A stretch of 64,000 nucleotides of DNA, taken from Haematobia irritans (Eukaryota; Arthropoda; Insecta; Diptera; Muscidae). The translations under genes and the position numbers were made by a program. The stretch spans positions 148,918,473 through 148,982,472 of the forward strand of contig NC_134399.1 in assembly GCF_050003625.1 (NCBI RefSeq), given 5' to 3'. The notes under the pieces were generated by a model. The model was not told the DNA's origin. It was given only the letters and a program-made list of their open reading frames with translations, and searched no databases. This document shows positions 31,851 through 43,322 of the stretch, piece by piece (position 1 is the stretch's first letter; the number at the start of each line of letters is the position of its first letter).

Positions 31851-32763
31851 ATAAAGGGTTAATTCGCCCCATCATCATTTTTCTTTTCATTTATATCATA
31901 CCATAACTGTAAAAAATATTACAACTACAAAGGCTTATTTGTCCTAAGAATAATTGGAAACCTTTATGAATAATTAATATTTCTATTCTCTTCTGAATTT
32001 GCCATTGTTCAAAATGTGTTTTTTTATTTGCTACCGTCTTTCATTAAAACAGACTCTTCCATTTAAACCCAAAAACAATGTGGTCTCTTTAGTATGCCGC
32101 ATTACGGTCATTATGATGAAAATGTTCCTTCCTGGTTTGTATAGTCTCCTCTCATAGTTTGGGAGGATTGATACGTTTATCATTTCATTTGTAACACATC
32201 AATATATTGATTACTTGATTATTTTAGTGTTGTCTGTTTGTCCGCCTATCAATGAAAATTTCGATGTAATACGCAAAGTTTAAAGATGAACTACACTGAA
32301 AGAAGAGTTTTCTTTTCTCAGGAATGAAATTTTAGACTATCAAAGTTTTCTTTTGACGCTAGAATTTTATCTTTAAAATGTAATAAAAAATATTAAAATT
32401 AATTGCTGAATCGTTTGTCATCAATTCGGATATATGCGAAAATACTTTACATTTACAAATAGGAATTTCTTTTGTCTAAAATTTCGTTCGGAGGTTTCGG
32501 AGGTACGCATGTTTTCTTTTAGTGTACCAATTTATGATATAGCCCCTGAACGCCCATTACTTTCCTCCTAAATGAAATTTCAGACAAACGGAATTCCCTG
32601 TTGTTATAAAGTATTTTCTTTAAGAGCAAATGAGTAGAGGATTTTTTAGCATCAAAAGAAAAATTCATTTGTCTAAAATTTCGTTCCTCAAAAGAAAGAA
32701 AACGGTATAAGTGGGTCTCCGATTTAACTTCATTGTTTTGTTAGGTATATGTATAGTGGTAAC
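31851..32763. other. Intron sequence with MITE-like pieces, no gene
   Basis: 31851-32290 shows nothing recognised. 32295-32700 contains ACACTGAAAGAAGAG and repeated AAATTTCGTTC / GAAATTTTAGAC pieces in both orientations, also seen near 13550, so it is probably a worn inverted-repeat element. Confidence 0.45.
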
Positions 32764-32806
32764 ACGATGTATCAGGCTCACTTAGGCTATTCAGTCCATT
32801 GTGATA
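32764..32806 (-). mobile_element. SINE/LINE tail fragment
   Basis: CGATGTATCAGGCTCACTTA and TTCAGTCCATTGTGATA are the tail only. Sequence from here to 33472 holds no gene. Confidence 0.65.
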
Positions 32807-33472
32807 AAAAGAATACAATGCTTAAAAAACTACGATGGTGATCTGAAAGCCTATAAAAAGAAGAAATTTTTACAGTGGTGGTGGTGATTGAAAGCCGTTT
32901 CGTTTTCATTCTCACTCAAAAATATTTTCTTCACTCGAAACAGTTCACTTAAATTCAAAGATTTTGACCATCCTAAAAGGATTTTGGTATTTATTTCGAC
33001 TTCTTTAAACTAAAGTCATTTTTTATGAAGAAATCTAGTTTCTGTAAAAATCCAAAATTTTCGGGTGCTCCTGAGGTATTTACTTTCTACTTCAGCGTCA
33101 AATCGATCAATAAAATGTTGTAAACAGACGCATAACAGATTTTTATCTTTAATGAGTTTGATATTGATTCCGAGCCAACGAAGCGAAGAGGTAAGAATTC
33201 AAGTAAGAATTCTGTTTAATATTTGAGTTTACTAGGAAACAAATTTTAAAATATTCGTTTAACAATGTTGAAAATAATATCCTAATTTTGAACGCTTTGT
33301 AGTCACGAAACAAAAGGTCCAAACATTCAAAAACGATTTCATTAATTTTAAACAATTATTCTGAATTATTAAAGCCATGTTGACATTAGTCAAACGACAT
33401 TTTCTTTCATGTAAAGATATCCAGTCTTACGTGGGCATGAAATCTTTGGTCTTACGACAATATTTCTTTCAG

Positions 33473-33750
33473 TGTGATATCACAAGTGGTAAACTTCTCT
33501 TTATCACTGAGTGCTGCCCAATTCTATGTTAAGCTTAATGACAAGGGACCTCCGTTTTATAGCCGAGTCCGAACGGCGTTCCACGTTGCAGTGAAACCAC
33601 TTAGAAAAGCTTTGGCACACTCAGAAATGTCACCAGCATTACTGAGGTGGGATAATCCACCGCTGAAAAATTTTTTGGTGTTTGGTCGAAACTGGTTTTG
33701 AAACCATGACCCTGTGTATACAATGCGGGCATGCACCACGGTGGATCCCA
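33473..33750 (-). mobile_element. SINE copy 6
   Basis: Minus-strand copy lacking the terminal pentamer tail. Head and body are present with small changes (box B region AAACTGGTTTTGAAACC is degenerate). Its head abuts the hAT-type element at 33764. Confidence 0.85.
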
Positions 33751-33763
33751 ACCACGTTGCAAC

Positions 33764-34217
33764 TAGAGGTGAGCACGTCACACTAAATTGTCGTGACGGC
33801 TACGGCGTGAGCGTGATTAACCAACCAAATGTCGTGCGTGAGCGTGAGTCACGAAAATAATATTGTCACGAGTGGGCGTGTGTAACGAATTTCGGAAAAA
33901 CACGCTCACGAAAATAATCCCGCTTACGAGCATAAAATGCTTACGAGTTGAATTCATTTACAATTTTAGTTACATCCTAGGTGGTAAGAGTTTTATAACG
34001 GACTCGATTTTAACCATACTCATGTTTTCAGTTAGTTTCTATATGTAAATCAGTCATAAAATTATTCGTAAGTCACGACATTTTTCGTGAGTCACGACAT
34101 TAAAAAGATTTTCGTGCGTGAGTACAAATTTTCTTTTCGTTAGCGTGCGTGAGTGTGCGTGAATAAGATTTCTGTGTCGTGAGTGTGAGCAAAATATTTC
34201 TCACGTGCACACCTCTA
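33764..34217. mobile_element. Short hAT-type MITE with 8-bp TSD
   Basis: TIRs are TAGAGGTGAGCACG and inverted TAGAGGTGTGCACG, flanked by GTTGCAAC (33756-33763) and GTCGCAAC (34218-34225), one mismatch. The 454-bp interior is packed with GTGAGCGTGAG / CACGACATT-type motifs in both orientations at its ends and has no coding potential. Confidence 0.8.
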
Positions 34218-34225
34218 GTCGCAAC

Positions 34226-34994
34226 TAATCTTTCAAAAATCTCTTATCAGATGATGAGGATAAGTATGTTACATATTAGACCACGCTCGTATAGAATAAA
34301 CATTCGTTTTATTCGTATTTTTTGATATAGCCTCTAATTGACTTCGAAGTCGCGATTTTCATTCGAGCAAAATTATTCTCACGTGGTATTTCTCTTTTTT
34401 GTTAGTCAATCATTCGTCTTCAAATTCGATACAAGGATAATTAGTTACTCCAATGCGTATAAGTTACCCGTCAAGTATATCAAGCATACGCCCATTAGGT
34501 TAGGTGCACATTTAGTACGGGTCCTTAGAAGTGTCACATTATCGACTCTGACCGACTTTAGATGTTTTTGATTTGCTATTTTCTCCATCTCTCTCTGTCT
34601 TGTATACACCATAGACAAAAAGCGAATCTTGGTGTTTGTTTATAATATCCAATGTACTAGTGGATATTTGTCTTGGACATGCTGGTCTATGTTACATGTT
34701 TAGTTCAACCGCAACTGTCTTTGTTGGCATTGGCCTTGTACAAGGATTCTGCTAAGCGAATGGACAAATAAACTTAAATCACACTGAAAATATAGTGACC
34801 TAAGGCGGAAGACTATACAACATAAATTTTAGAACTCTATATATTAAGAATAAAATTCTTTCAAATGCAAAATTTTATTTATATTTATAATATTTGTTTT
34901 AAAAGGGTATTTCATTATATGTCTGTGAAGTAAGGAAATATTGCATTAAAGTTTTCTTGATTTAAACTTAATCTAAACTTTGATCCTTGATTAT
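34226..34994. other. Intron sequence, no gene
   Basis: Only a 77-aa ORF without motif. Nothing matches the window's repeats. Confidence 0.45.
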
Positions 34995-35424
34995 TATACC
35001 CTCCACCATAGGATGGGGGTGTATTAACTTTGTCATTCCGTTTGTAACACATCGAAATATTGCTTTAAGACCCCATAAAGTATATATATTCTGGCTCGTG
35101 GTGAAATTCGATCTGAGCATGTCCGTCCGTCGTAATTGTATATAGCCCCCATATAAGCGACCCCCATATTTCAATTCTGGCTCTCTACGTACCGTGCAAA
35201 AGTCCATATCGATTCGTAATTATTTGTAGACTTACCTACACATACCTTTTTTGTCTAATATATACCACGTATGGACTAACTCACAATTTAGAAAACGATT
35301 TAAGATACCACAACCCAAGTAATTCGATTGTGGATGGCAGTGTTTAGAAGAAGTTTCTATGCAATCCATGGTGGAGGGTACATAAGATTCGACCTGGCCG
35401 AACTTACGGCCATATACACATGTT
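34995..35424 (-). mobile_element. Minimal F2 element, both ends, almost no array
   Basis: It starts TATACCCTCCACCATAGGAT, passes the cap (AAGTATATATATTCTGG, ATGTCCGTCCGTCG), keeps part of one monomer (TATAGCCCCCATATAAGC), and ends with CCATGGTGGAGGGTACATAA and hairpin TTCGACCTGGCCGAA. It shows that both termini can exist without the central repeats. Confidence 0.8.
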
Positions 35425-36008
35425 ATTATTATTTACATTAAGAAACAAGTTTTACTTTTTTACTTAGATCTAAATATCCATGAATATCCCGAAAAATAGA
35501 AAATTCGATAAATGGGTATTGCATTTAATTTTTATAGAACTCAAATATTAAGTTTAGTTGCTTCTATAAAATTTCTTTATTCCAATTGAAGCCCCATTTT
35601 GGGCTCGAAATCAATACTAATAAAATAAGTTCAAAATATTTGGATCCAAATTAACCTGTTTTTCAGTGTATGAGAGTTCATCACCATATTAATTAAACAA
35701 AAGAAAGGAACATTAATAAATGAAAATTTAAAACAAAGAATGGTAAAATGGGAGAAATAAAATAGTGTTTTAATAAAACATTAAAACCCTTTTTTGAATA
35801 AACATATATTAAGGGAGTAGCTTGCTTTCAAGTATTTTATATATATTTAATGCATTTAATAATCAAAGTATAGGATTCTCATTATATACAATTTTCCGAT
35901 AAATATTTCTGACATTAATGTAAATTACTACACTAAAAAAACTTTACGTGGATCCCAACACTTTGACCTTAAGTAGTTTGGTATTAATTTCGAGTCAAAG
36001 ATACGGTT
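35425..36008. other. Intron sequence, MITE end only
   Basis: A CACTGAAAAAA-family end (CCTGTTTTTCAGTGTA) is near 35655. Otherwise AT-rich with no gene. Confidence 0.45.
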
Positions 36009-37735
36009 TTTATATCCACCACCATAGACTGGTTACGGGGGTATACTAAGTTTGTCATTCCGTGTGTAACGCATCGAAATATCGATTTCCGACGATATAA
36101 AGTATATATATTCTTGATCAGGGAGAAATTTTAAGACGATATAAGCATGTCCGTCTGTCTGTCTGTTGTAATCACGCTACAGCCTTCAATAATAGCGCTA
36201 TCGTCCTGAAATTCGGCACATATTCGTCTTTTGTTTGCAGGCAGGTCAAGTTCCAAGATGGGCTATATCGGTCCAAGTTTTGATATAGTCCCCATATAAA
36301 CCGACATCCCGATTTGGGGTCTTGGGCTTATAAAAACTGTAGTTTTTATCCAATTTGCCTGAAATTGGAAATCTAGAGATATTTTAGGACCATCAAAAAG
36401 TGTACCGAAAATGGGGCGTATCGGTCCATGTTTTGGTATAGCGCCCATATGGACCGATTTCCCGATTTTGCTTCTTGGGCGTCTAGAAAATGTAATTTCT
36501 ATCCGATTTGCTTGAAATTGGAAATCTAGAGGTATTCTAGGTATCGGTCCATGTTTTGATATAGCCCCCATATAGACCGATCTCCCGATTTTATTTCTCT
36601 GGCTTCTATAATCCGTAGTTTTAATCCAATTTACACGAAATTTGAAATCTAGAGGTACTCTAGGACCCTAAAGAGGTGTGCCGAAAATGGTGAGTATCGG
36701 TCCATGTTTTGATATAGCCCCCATATAGCCACCATATAGACCTATTTTACTCCTTGGTCTTCTAGAATCCGCAATTTTACCCAATTTGTCTAAAATCGGA
36801 AATCTAGAGGTATTCTATGACCTTAAAGAGGTGTGCCGAAAGTGGTGAGTATCGGTCCATGTTTTGGTATAGCCCCCAAATAGACCGATCTCCCGATTTT
36901 ATTTCTTGTGCTTCTAAAATCCATCGTTTTTACCCAATTTGCCTGAAATTGGAAATCTAGAAGTATACTAGGAAAATAATGAGATGTGCCGAAATGGTGA
37001 TTATCGGACCATGTTTTGATATAGCCCCATATAGACCGATCTCCCGATTTTACTTCTTGCCCTTCTAGAATCTCAAGTTTTTACCCAACTTGCATGAAAT
37101 GGGATATCTAGAGGTATTCTAGGAAAATAAAAATATGTGCCGAAAATGGTGATTATCGGTCCATGTTTTGGTACAGCCCCAAATAGACGGATTGCACTTA
37201 TTGAGGGTATAGTTTAGGTTATGTTAGGTTATGTGGCAGCCCGATGTATCAGGCTCACTTAGACTATTCAGTCCATTGTGATACCACAGTGGTGAACTTC
37301 TCTCTTATCACTGAGTGCTGCCCGATTCCATTGTTAAGCTCTATGTCAAGGGACCTCCTTTTTTATAGCCGAGTCCGAACGGCGTTCCACATTCAACCAC
37401 CTAGAGAAGCTTTGAAACCCTCAGAATTGTCACCAGCATTACTGAGGTGGGATAATCCACCGCTGAAAAACTTGTTGGTGTTCGGTCGTAGCAGGAATCG
37501 AACCCACGACCTTGTGTGTGCACTGATCATGAAAATTGCTTGAAACTGAATGCAAAATTTCCAGATTTTACTTCTCGTAGTCATTTAAATAATTGGGATG
37601 AAAATTCATAGATTTTAGATTTCAAATCAAGGCGTTATTTCATCATTTTCTTGCACTTACAAGAGATGTTTATGATTCCTCTAAAACTCAAACAAAAAAT
37701 GGTTCTTATAAATTCAGAATCTGATCTAGTCTTGG
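36009..37735 (-). mobile_element. F3 element, interrupted by SINE copy 7
   Basis: The cap is at 36009-36190 (TATCCACCACCATAGACTGG, AAAGTATATATATTCTTGAT, GTCCGTCTGTCTGTCTG). Monomers have TCGGTCCA or TCGGACCA at 36268, 36421, 36544, 36697, 36852, 37004 and 37156 (mostly 152-155 steps, one 123). After the SINE, 37521-37735 matches the other F3 copy's flank at 21890-22060 in reverse. Confidence 0.78.
37216..37520 (-). mobile_element. SINE copy 7, head-truncated
   Basis: Tail (GGTTATGTTAGGTTATGTGG), body and box B complement (GGAATCGAACCC) are present. The outer part of the tRNA-like head is missing. It lies inside F3. Confidence 0.85.
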
Positions 37736-37740
37736 CGACG

Positions 37741-38440
37741 CTTTTTTTGCTGGGTATTATTTATTTATTTATTTATTAAACGTATAGTAAATATAAGAAT
37801 AATAGAGAGAAAATCTAGCATTAGCTACTTAGGCTATCAGCTAAATTGCTGGGTATATATTTATTTATTGTATCATATATAATATTGTCGTGGACCAAAT
37901 TATTTCATGTCCTTACAATACGTATGTGTGTTTGCATATACAAATTTATTAATCTTTACATAAGAGAAAATTCCATTGAACTGAAATCAATTTGTCTCAA
38001 TTTTTCAATTTGTAATCAATTCAACCCACTTTTTGCCCAGTTTTAACCCATTTCGGTACTAAGTAGTTGAACATTATTTCGAGCCTTATGTTGTATATGT
38101 TGCATAATTGCACTGCCTTATATCTTAGGACATCTTCCATAGAACCCAATATTTTAATGTTATATTGCAAAAAAAAAATCCCCAACCTGATTATATTATC
38201 TATCTTGTAAAGAAGAATGGCAACTTGATTTAACACCATTTCTTTGAAAGTTTTTACCTCCTAATGGTGTTGGTTGATAAATGAAATACCACAATGACAT
38301 TGCTCCTGTCGTTGTGGTTAATGTAACTACGATGTTGAGGTCGAGGTTAAAGTTCTGCATTTGTAGTCTAGTGTTAAAGCCATCCGGTTTTCTGGTTGTA
38401 GTTCTACTTTATTCATTGCATTTTCTTTCTTCCATTACAG
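37741..38440 (+). other. Intron sequence upstream of the third exon
   Basis: TTATTTATTTATTTATTAAA simple repeats near 37755 and no recognised element. The polypyrimidine tract and TCCATTACAG acceptor occupy its end. Confidence 0.5.
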
Positions 38441-38544
38441 GTGACATGACTGGCAAGTATTCTGTTTATACCCTGCATGAAGGTCATGAAATTATGTTTC
38501 ATGTTTCAACACTTTTGCCCTTCTCCAAGGATAATCGACAACAG
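38441..38544 (+). CDS. GARNL3: GARNL3-like gene, third visible exon
   Basis: The exon lies between TCCATTACAG and a GTGAGT donor (38545). Two leading bases complete the Gly codon split by the previous intron, followed by 34 whole codons ending in phase 0. The product includes DMTGKYSVYTLHEG and GHEIMFHVSTLLPF, a core strand/helix segment of Rap/Ran-GAP domains. The EIMFHVST string is one of the best conserved parts of the family. No frameshift or stop interrupts it, which argues that the gene is alive despite the surrounding repeats. Confidence 0.92.
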
Positions 38545-38897
38545 GTGAGTTATAAGAAAAAAGAAACCATAGATAAACAAAGGAAGAAACCTGTTGGAGT
38601 AATTTAAATCTATTATACTGGTAGTTTTGTGTGTTTCTATTTTCTTTGGAAGAAAATTTTATTTAATTTAAAAATAAAGGTTTGGTATAATGGTGTCTGT
38701 GATAAAGTGGTTATAATTACGTAGAAGTTTTGGAACAATAATAAATTTGTAGTCAGATACCACAATGAGTCTGTCATAAATTATAGCAAATACGAAATTT
38801 AAAATCTTTTGAAAGTTAGGAAATTTATACCAGGAGCAGGTTAATATTTATTAATATTTATATAGGTTAATGATATAACCACCAATAAAAACAGTTT

Positions 38898-39246
38898 TTA
38901 TACCCTCCACCATAGGATGGGGGTATATTAACTTTGTCATTCCGTTTGTAACACATCGAAATATTGCTCTAATACCCCATAAAGTATATATATGTTATGT
39001 TATAATTTGGATTTAAAACCGGCATTTATTTGTTTGAATAGTTGTATTAATTTATCACAAAAAAATGAAAAATTCTATAAATTATATCGGTATCATAATA
39101 TTAATTGTAGTGATCGTATATTTTTATATAGGTCCCTTAAAAATGTCTGTATTTTAAAGAAGACACATCTTTGGCTCGGAATCAATAGCAAAAGACCTTT
39201 AAGGAAATGTCCAACTCTTTGACTCCAAGTATTTTGTTTTTCAGTG
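38898..39246. mobile_element. F2 cap fragment joined to a MITE 3' half
   Basis: TATACCCTCCACCATAGGAT ... CATAAAGTATATATA (38898-38993) is an F2 end. It is followed by MITE sequence (AAATGTCTGTATTTTAAAGA, TTTGGCTCGGAATCAAT) ending GTTTTTCAGTG at 39246. Confidence 0.65.
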
Positions 39247-39714
39247 TACGTACACTGAAGAAAATATTTACGTGATAAGTTTATAATCTTTGCTTCAAAG
39301 TTTTTTTTTCATTAAATTTAGGACACACATTTTGTAAATTTGCGTACCTCCATTATAATCGCATGTCTTTGAACTACGGTTAATTTTCCTTAAAGTAAAG
39401 AAACACATTTTTGATTTAAAGAAATTGTCCCTAAATTAACTGAAGTATTGAAACTTTAGATTTAAGATAAACACGTTTCAAATATAGGCTGAGACTTATT
39501 TTGAGGATTTAGCGTCTTTGGTTTAAAGTTTTTTGGAATTAATTTGGATTTTTAAACGGGCACTTGTTTGCACTTGAGTACCTTTATTAATAAACCGCGA
39601 AAAGAAAAAGAAAATTTGATATATGAGTTCTGTATCCTAATTTTAATTTTATTTGTCCCAGATTTAAACCCATATAGGTCGCTAAAAATTTCTTTATTTT
39701 AAAGAAGTCGTATC

Positions 39715-40771
39715 CATAGATGGTCTGTATCAAACTTTTTTTAGGTTTGCGACTGTCGCAAAGTTGTAAACGTCGTAAACGTCACATACGCGTCGTAAAT
39801 GTAGAAAAAGTAACAAAAGTCGCAAACTGAAAATACTTTAGTCGCGTCCGCTACACTGAAAAAAATATTGTCGTGGGGTCAAAGATTTCATGTCTTTAAA
39901 ATACGAATGGAAATTTTGCTTAGCATAGAAGACGCATTTCTCTAATATAAAGTTTTTTTCCTTGTCCAAAAGTCGATACATTTTTCAATGAAGTCGTATT
40001 ATCCTTATAATTAAGTGATTCCACTTACAAATGGGTATCATAACATGAAAGAAAAAACGTTAGGGCTAAGGTCAACTTGACTTTAATAATTCAGAAAAAT
40101 TCTTTAAATTTAATGAAATTGTCTTTAAATTTGTTGTCTTTTTGCATCTTGACTACAAAGCAAACAATCGTTAAAATATAGGACATGTTTTTCAACACTT
40201 CATTTTAAAGACGCTTTTTACTTGAAACATAGCATAATTACTACTGGAAGTCGAGTCTTAGTTTTGAAAATAAAGTTGTCGTTAACTAGTTTTTAAAGGA
40301 CTTTGATAAAATATGAAGAAAAAAAAACTGAAAAAGCGAAAAATTAAAATTTGCTTAAATTTAAAAGAGAATTGTGTCTTAAAAGTATCCTTACTTGTAT
40401 TCTCCGCTTCTTTGGCTCGGAATAAATACCAAAATTTTTAAAGTAAAGACAAAATCTTTGGTACCCGGCATGCTTTTTTTTCAGTGAAGGCAGCGAATTC
40501 GATTTAAGTTCAGTCTCCTGTCCAATATAACCCCAAGGTATTTTGAACACTAACCAACGGGAATTTCGATACCACCTAAGAAAATAGGCTTGACCATGGG
40601 AAAACTTTCACAAATTTCTGCAGAAACTCACAGCGAATGTTGTCAAACTAAATTAAAAAATGTTCAGGATTTCTTCTATTCAAAATTTGGTTTTCTACAG
40701 TAGGTTTACGACTTTTGCGACATACCTATTATACCGTCGCAAAAGTCACAGTTTGTGACAGGCCAACCCTG
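39715..40771. mobile_element. hAT-type element inside a MITE, with a MITE inside it
   Basis: The inverse of the right end reads CAGGGTTGGCCTGTCACAAA. The left end CATAGATGGTCTGTATCAAA is a worn counterpart. Flanks are GTCGTATC (39707-39714) and ATCGTATC (40772-40779), an 8-bp TSD with one change. The interior has GTCGCAAAAGTC / GACTTTTGCGAC hairpins near both ends (e.g. 40710-40747). No transposase. Confidence 0.65.
39854..40486 (+). mobile_element. CACTGAAAAAA MITE (guest copy), full length
   Basis: CACTGAAAAAAATATTGTCG at the left and TGCTTTTTTTTCAGTG at the right give a 633-bp element, TA on the left flank. The interior has TAGAAGACGCATTTCTCTAA and TTTGGCTCGGAATAAATACC. It lies within the hAT-type element. 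Confidence 0.78.
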
Positions 40772-41003
40772 ATCGTATCTTTGGCTCCGAATCAACCAAC
40801 CAAAATCCTTAAGGGAAGGTCAAAATCTTTCGATCCAAGTACTGAGTGTAATCTTATACAATGTTTTTTAAAATTTATTTCTTTCATATTAAAACCAAAA
40901 TACGAATTTAAAATTAACAAATAACTCAAATTTGTTGGTACCATTTTTATTTATTTGTATGCATGAAATAAATATAAAAAATTTTAATTCACTCTTTTTG
41001 CAG

Positions 41004-41133
41004 GTTGAACGAAAACGACACATTGGAAATGATATTGTGAATATAGTATTCATAGATCAAAGTACCGCAGCCAATGTTGATACAGTCTTGCCTACCATGT
41101 TTGATCCCACATGGATAAAAAGCCAATTTACAC
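41004..41133 (+). CDS. GARNL3: GARNL3-like gene, fourth visible exon, catalytic Asn thumb
   Basis: The exon follows CTTTTTGCAG and ends at GTAAGT (41134), phase 1; 43 codons plus one base. The N-terminal part reads VERKRHIGNDIVNIVF. In RAP1GAP the Asn of the HIGNDIV helix is the 'asparagine thumb' that replaces a catalytic Gln in Rap hydrolysis. It is present here (ninth residue of the exon), so a functional GAP is plausible. The rest (FDPTWIKSQFT) continues the domain. The intron after it is only 183 bp, the single short intron in view, and carries no repeat. Confidence 0.93.
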
Positions 41134-41316
41134 GTAAGTCCAATCAAAATAGGAAAAATTTTATACTACTCTTTCTATGGTCAAATGCATCTCGTGCGCA
41201 ACGTGTTCATATGACACACATATATTCTCAATTTCATATGAAAATAAAGTCAATTTAATTTTTTCCCTCTTTATTTATATTCGTATGTATGTTTTTTTTC
41301 CACCATTCATTTTTAG

Positions 41317-41426
41317 ATATTTTTGCGGTAGTTACGAAACATGAACAAATGTATCGCCTGGCCATGTTTTGTGATGAGAATGTGCCACCATTTGGTCCAA
41401 CGCTACCAAACCCACCCGAATTTACA
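41317..41426 (+). CDS. GARNL3: GARNL3-like gene, fifth visible exon
   Basis: The exon follows TTTTTAG and ends before GTAAGT (41427). Two bases complete a split His codon (C + AT), giving HIFAVVTKHEQMYRLAMF and then PPFGPTLPNPPEF. The P-FGP-LP-PP-F motif is a signature of the C-terminal half of Rap/Ran-GAP domains. It ends in phase 0. The next intron is 11.9 kb and contains the F1/hAT/DD37E nest and an F2 element. Confidence 0.92.
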
Positions 41427-41889
41427 GTAAGTACAAATGTCAGAGCCATCAAAGAACATGTAGTGTAGAAGGGTATACATAGAGAAATTAGTGAGTGGTG
41501 GTGAACTTTTAGATTATTTGATTCTAAGTTAACAATTTTAATTATATATATGTCAAAAAATAATTTATTTATTTATTTACAATATTTATTACCATAATAA
41601 ATTATGAATATACACTAGCGTGCAAAACCGAGCACATGACCTGTAATTTTGAGTGGAAATACCTATAAAAATATAACCACCCAACCAAACTGAATGTTTC
41701 CTTTTGAGTACTTTTAATACTTTTGGCCATACTTCTAATAAAATTTCGTATAAAATAACATTTTGCTGTCATGTTGATGTATTATTTCATGAAAATTTGT
41801 CAGACTCATTGATGAGTATTCTCTTTGCCGCCTTTTCAGACTCGATCTGGAATTTTCTATGGGATTGATATAGGAAGATTATGCTGACT
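41427..41889 (+). other. Start of the 11.9-kb intron, no gene
   Basis: AT-rich sequence with TTATTTATTTATTTAC simple repeats near 41560. Nothing else recognised. Confidence 0.5.
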
Positions 41890-42023
41890 AGGTTAGGTTA
41901 GGTGGCAGATTGATGTATAAGGCTCACTAAGACTATTCCGGTGAACTTCTCTCTTATTACTGTGTGCTGCCCGATTCCATGTTAAGCTCAATGACAAGGG
42001 ACCTCCTTTTTATAGCCGAGTCC
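41890..42023 (-). mobile_element. SINE copy 8, 5'-truncated
   Basis: The tail and the adjacent half (GGTTAGGTTAGGTGGCAG ... GGACCTCCTTTTTATAGCC) are present and the tRNA-like head is absent, which is the expected form of 5' truncation. Confidence 0.82.
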
Positions 42024-43322
42024 AAAAAAGAAAAAAGAGCGAAAAACTAAAAATAACGGGATATCTCATAAACTGTTCCATAAACATTTTTTTAAACATT
42101 TTTTCGAATTCAGCAGATCAAAATACATAAGAAAAGTCACCTCTCATCAAATGTACATTTTTAGTGTATACTAGTGTTATTTTCATCGGGAACAAAAACC
42201 TTCATAGCATTATAAATTTATCCATTATTCAAACTTTCAAAATTTGTATACCCTAAACCAGGGCTGTGGAGTCGAGCCAATTTTGCTCGTCTCCGACTCC
42301 GAATCGACCATTTTTCATCAGCTCGACTCCGACTCCGGGGTCGACTACGGGTAATATAACTAAATCTCATTTTAATACCACTAATTTGTAGTTCTATTGT
42401 GGGGGTACCGTAAGTGGATCGATATAAAGTATCGTATTTATTTATGTGTGCAAAAAAAGGTCTTAATTTCACATTAGATGCCAATTGAACTCTATATTTC
42501 AAATTTAGGGCAATGTTTAATAAAATAATGATATAAATACCCATCATAATATGAGAAGATACCAACAGTATATGTATTTGTGGACCAAAATTATTGATAC
42601 TATCTCAAATCCTTTAAATTTGTTGCGAGCTATATAAAGGTTTATATTCCCATATGCATGAATTTGAATCTGTATCTATTTAGGCAAAATTGTATATACT
42701 TCTACAAAATCTATGTACTTAAAATTTAAAACTAACGTTATGGGATGTTACACAATTTTAACAAAAAATAAAAATGCAAGGAAAGTCTAAAGTCTGGCGG
42801 GCCGATTATAATATACTCTGCACAACTTTGTATTTAGATCTACATTTTGATAAAATCTCAAATCAGACTTCTACAAAATCTCGGGCAATATTTGAAATAT
42901 ATTTATAATTGTTTAGACAATTTCGCAAAAATGCATTTATGATTCATTTCTTAAAAAATTAGAAAATTTGAGTCATTTCTACAAGTTTTCGACTTAGCAG
43001 TGAGTATCAGTTTTGGCAAAATTTTCTATAGAAATCAAATTTTGACCAAATATATAGAAATACAATTTAGAATAAAATTTGGCAACATATTTTATAGCAA
43101 TTTTTTCTATAGCAATTTTACAAAATTTGCTATAGAAATAAAATTTTGCAAAATATTCTATAGAAACAAAATTTTGACTAAATTTTCTATAGAAATAAAA
43201 TTCAGACTAAATTTTATATAAAAAAAAATATTTCTATAGTAATAAAATTTTGAATACATTTCTTATAGCAGTGAGTTTCAGTGAGCATCAGTAATAAAAA
43301 AAAATTGAGAAAATTAGCTATA

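Larger units (their letters stand above)
39253..40848 (+). mobile_element. CACTGAAAAAA MITE (host copy), split by a hAT-type element
   Basis: The left end is CACTGAAGAAAATATTTACG at 39253; sequence runs to 39714, and after the insert resumes at 40772 with TCGTATCTTTGGCTCCGAAT and ends at GAGTGTA (40848). Removing the insert leaves a MITE of about 540 bp. Confidence 0.72.
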
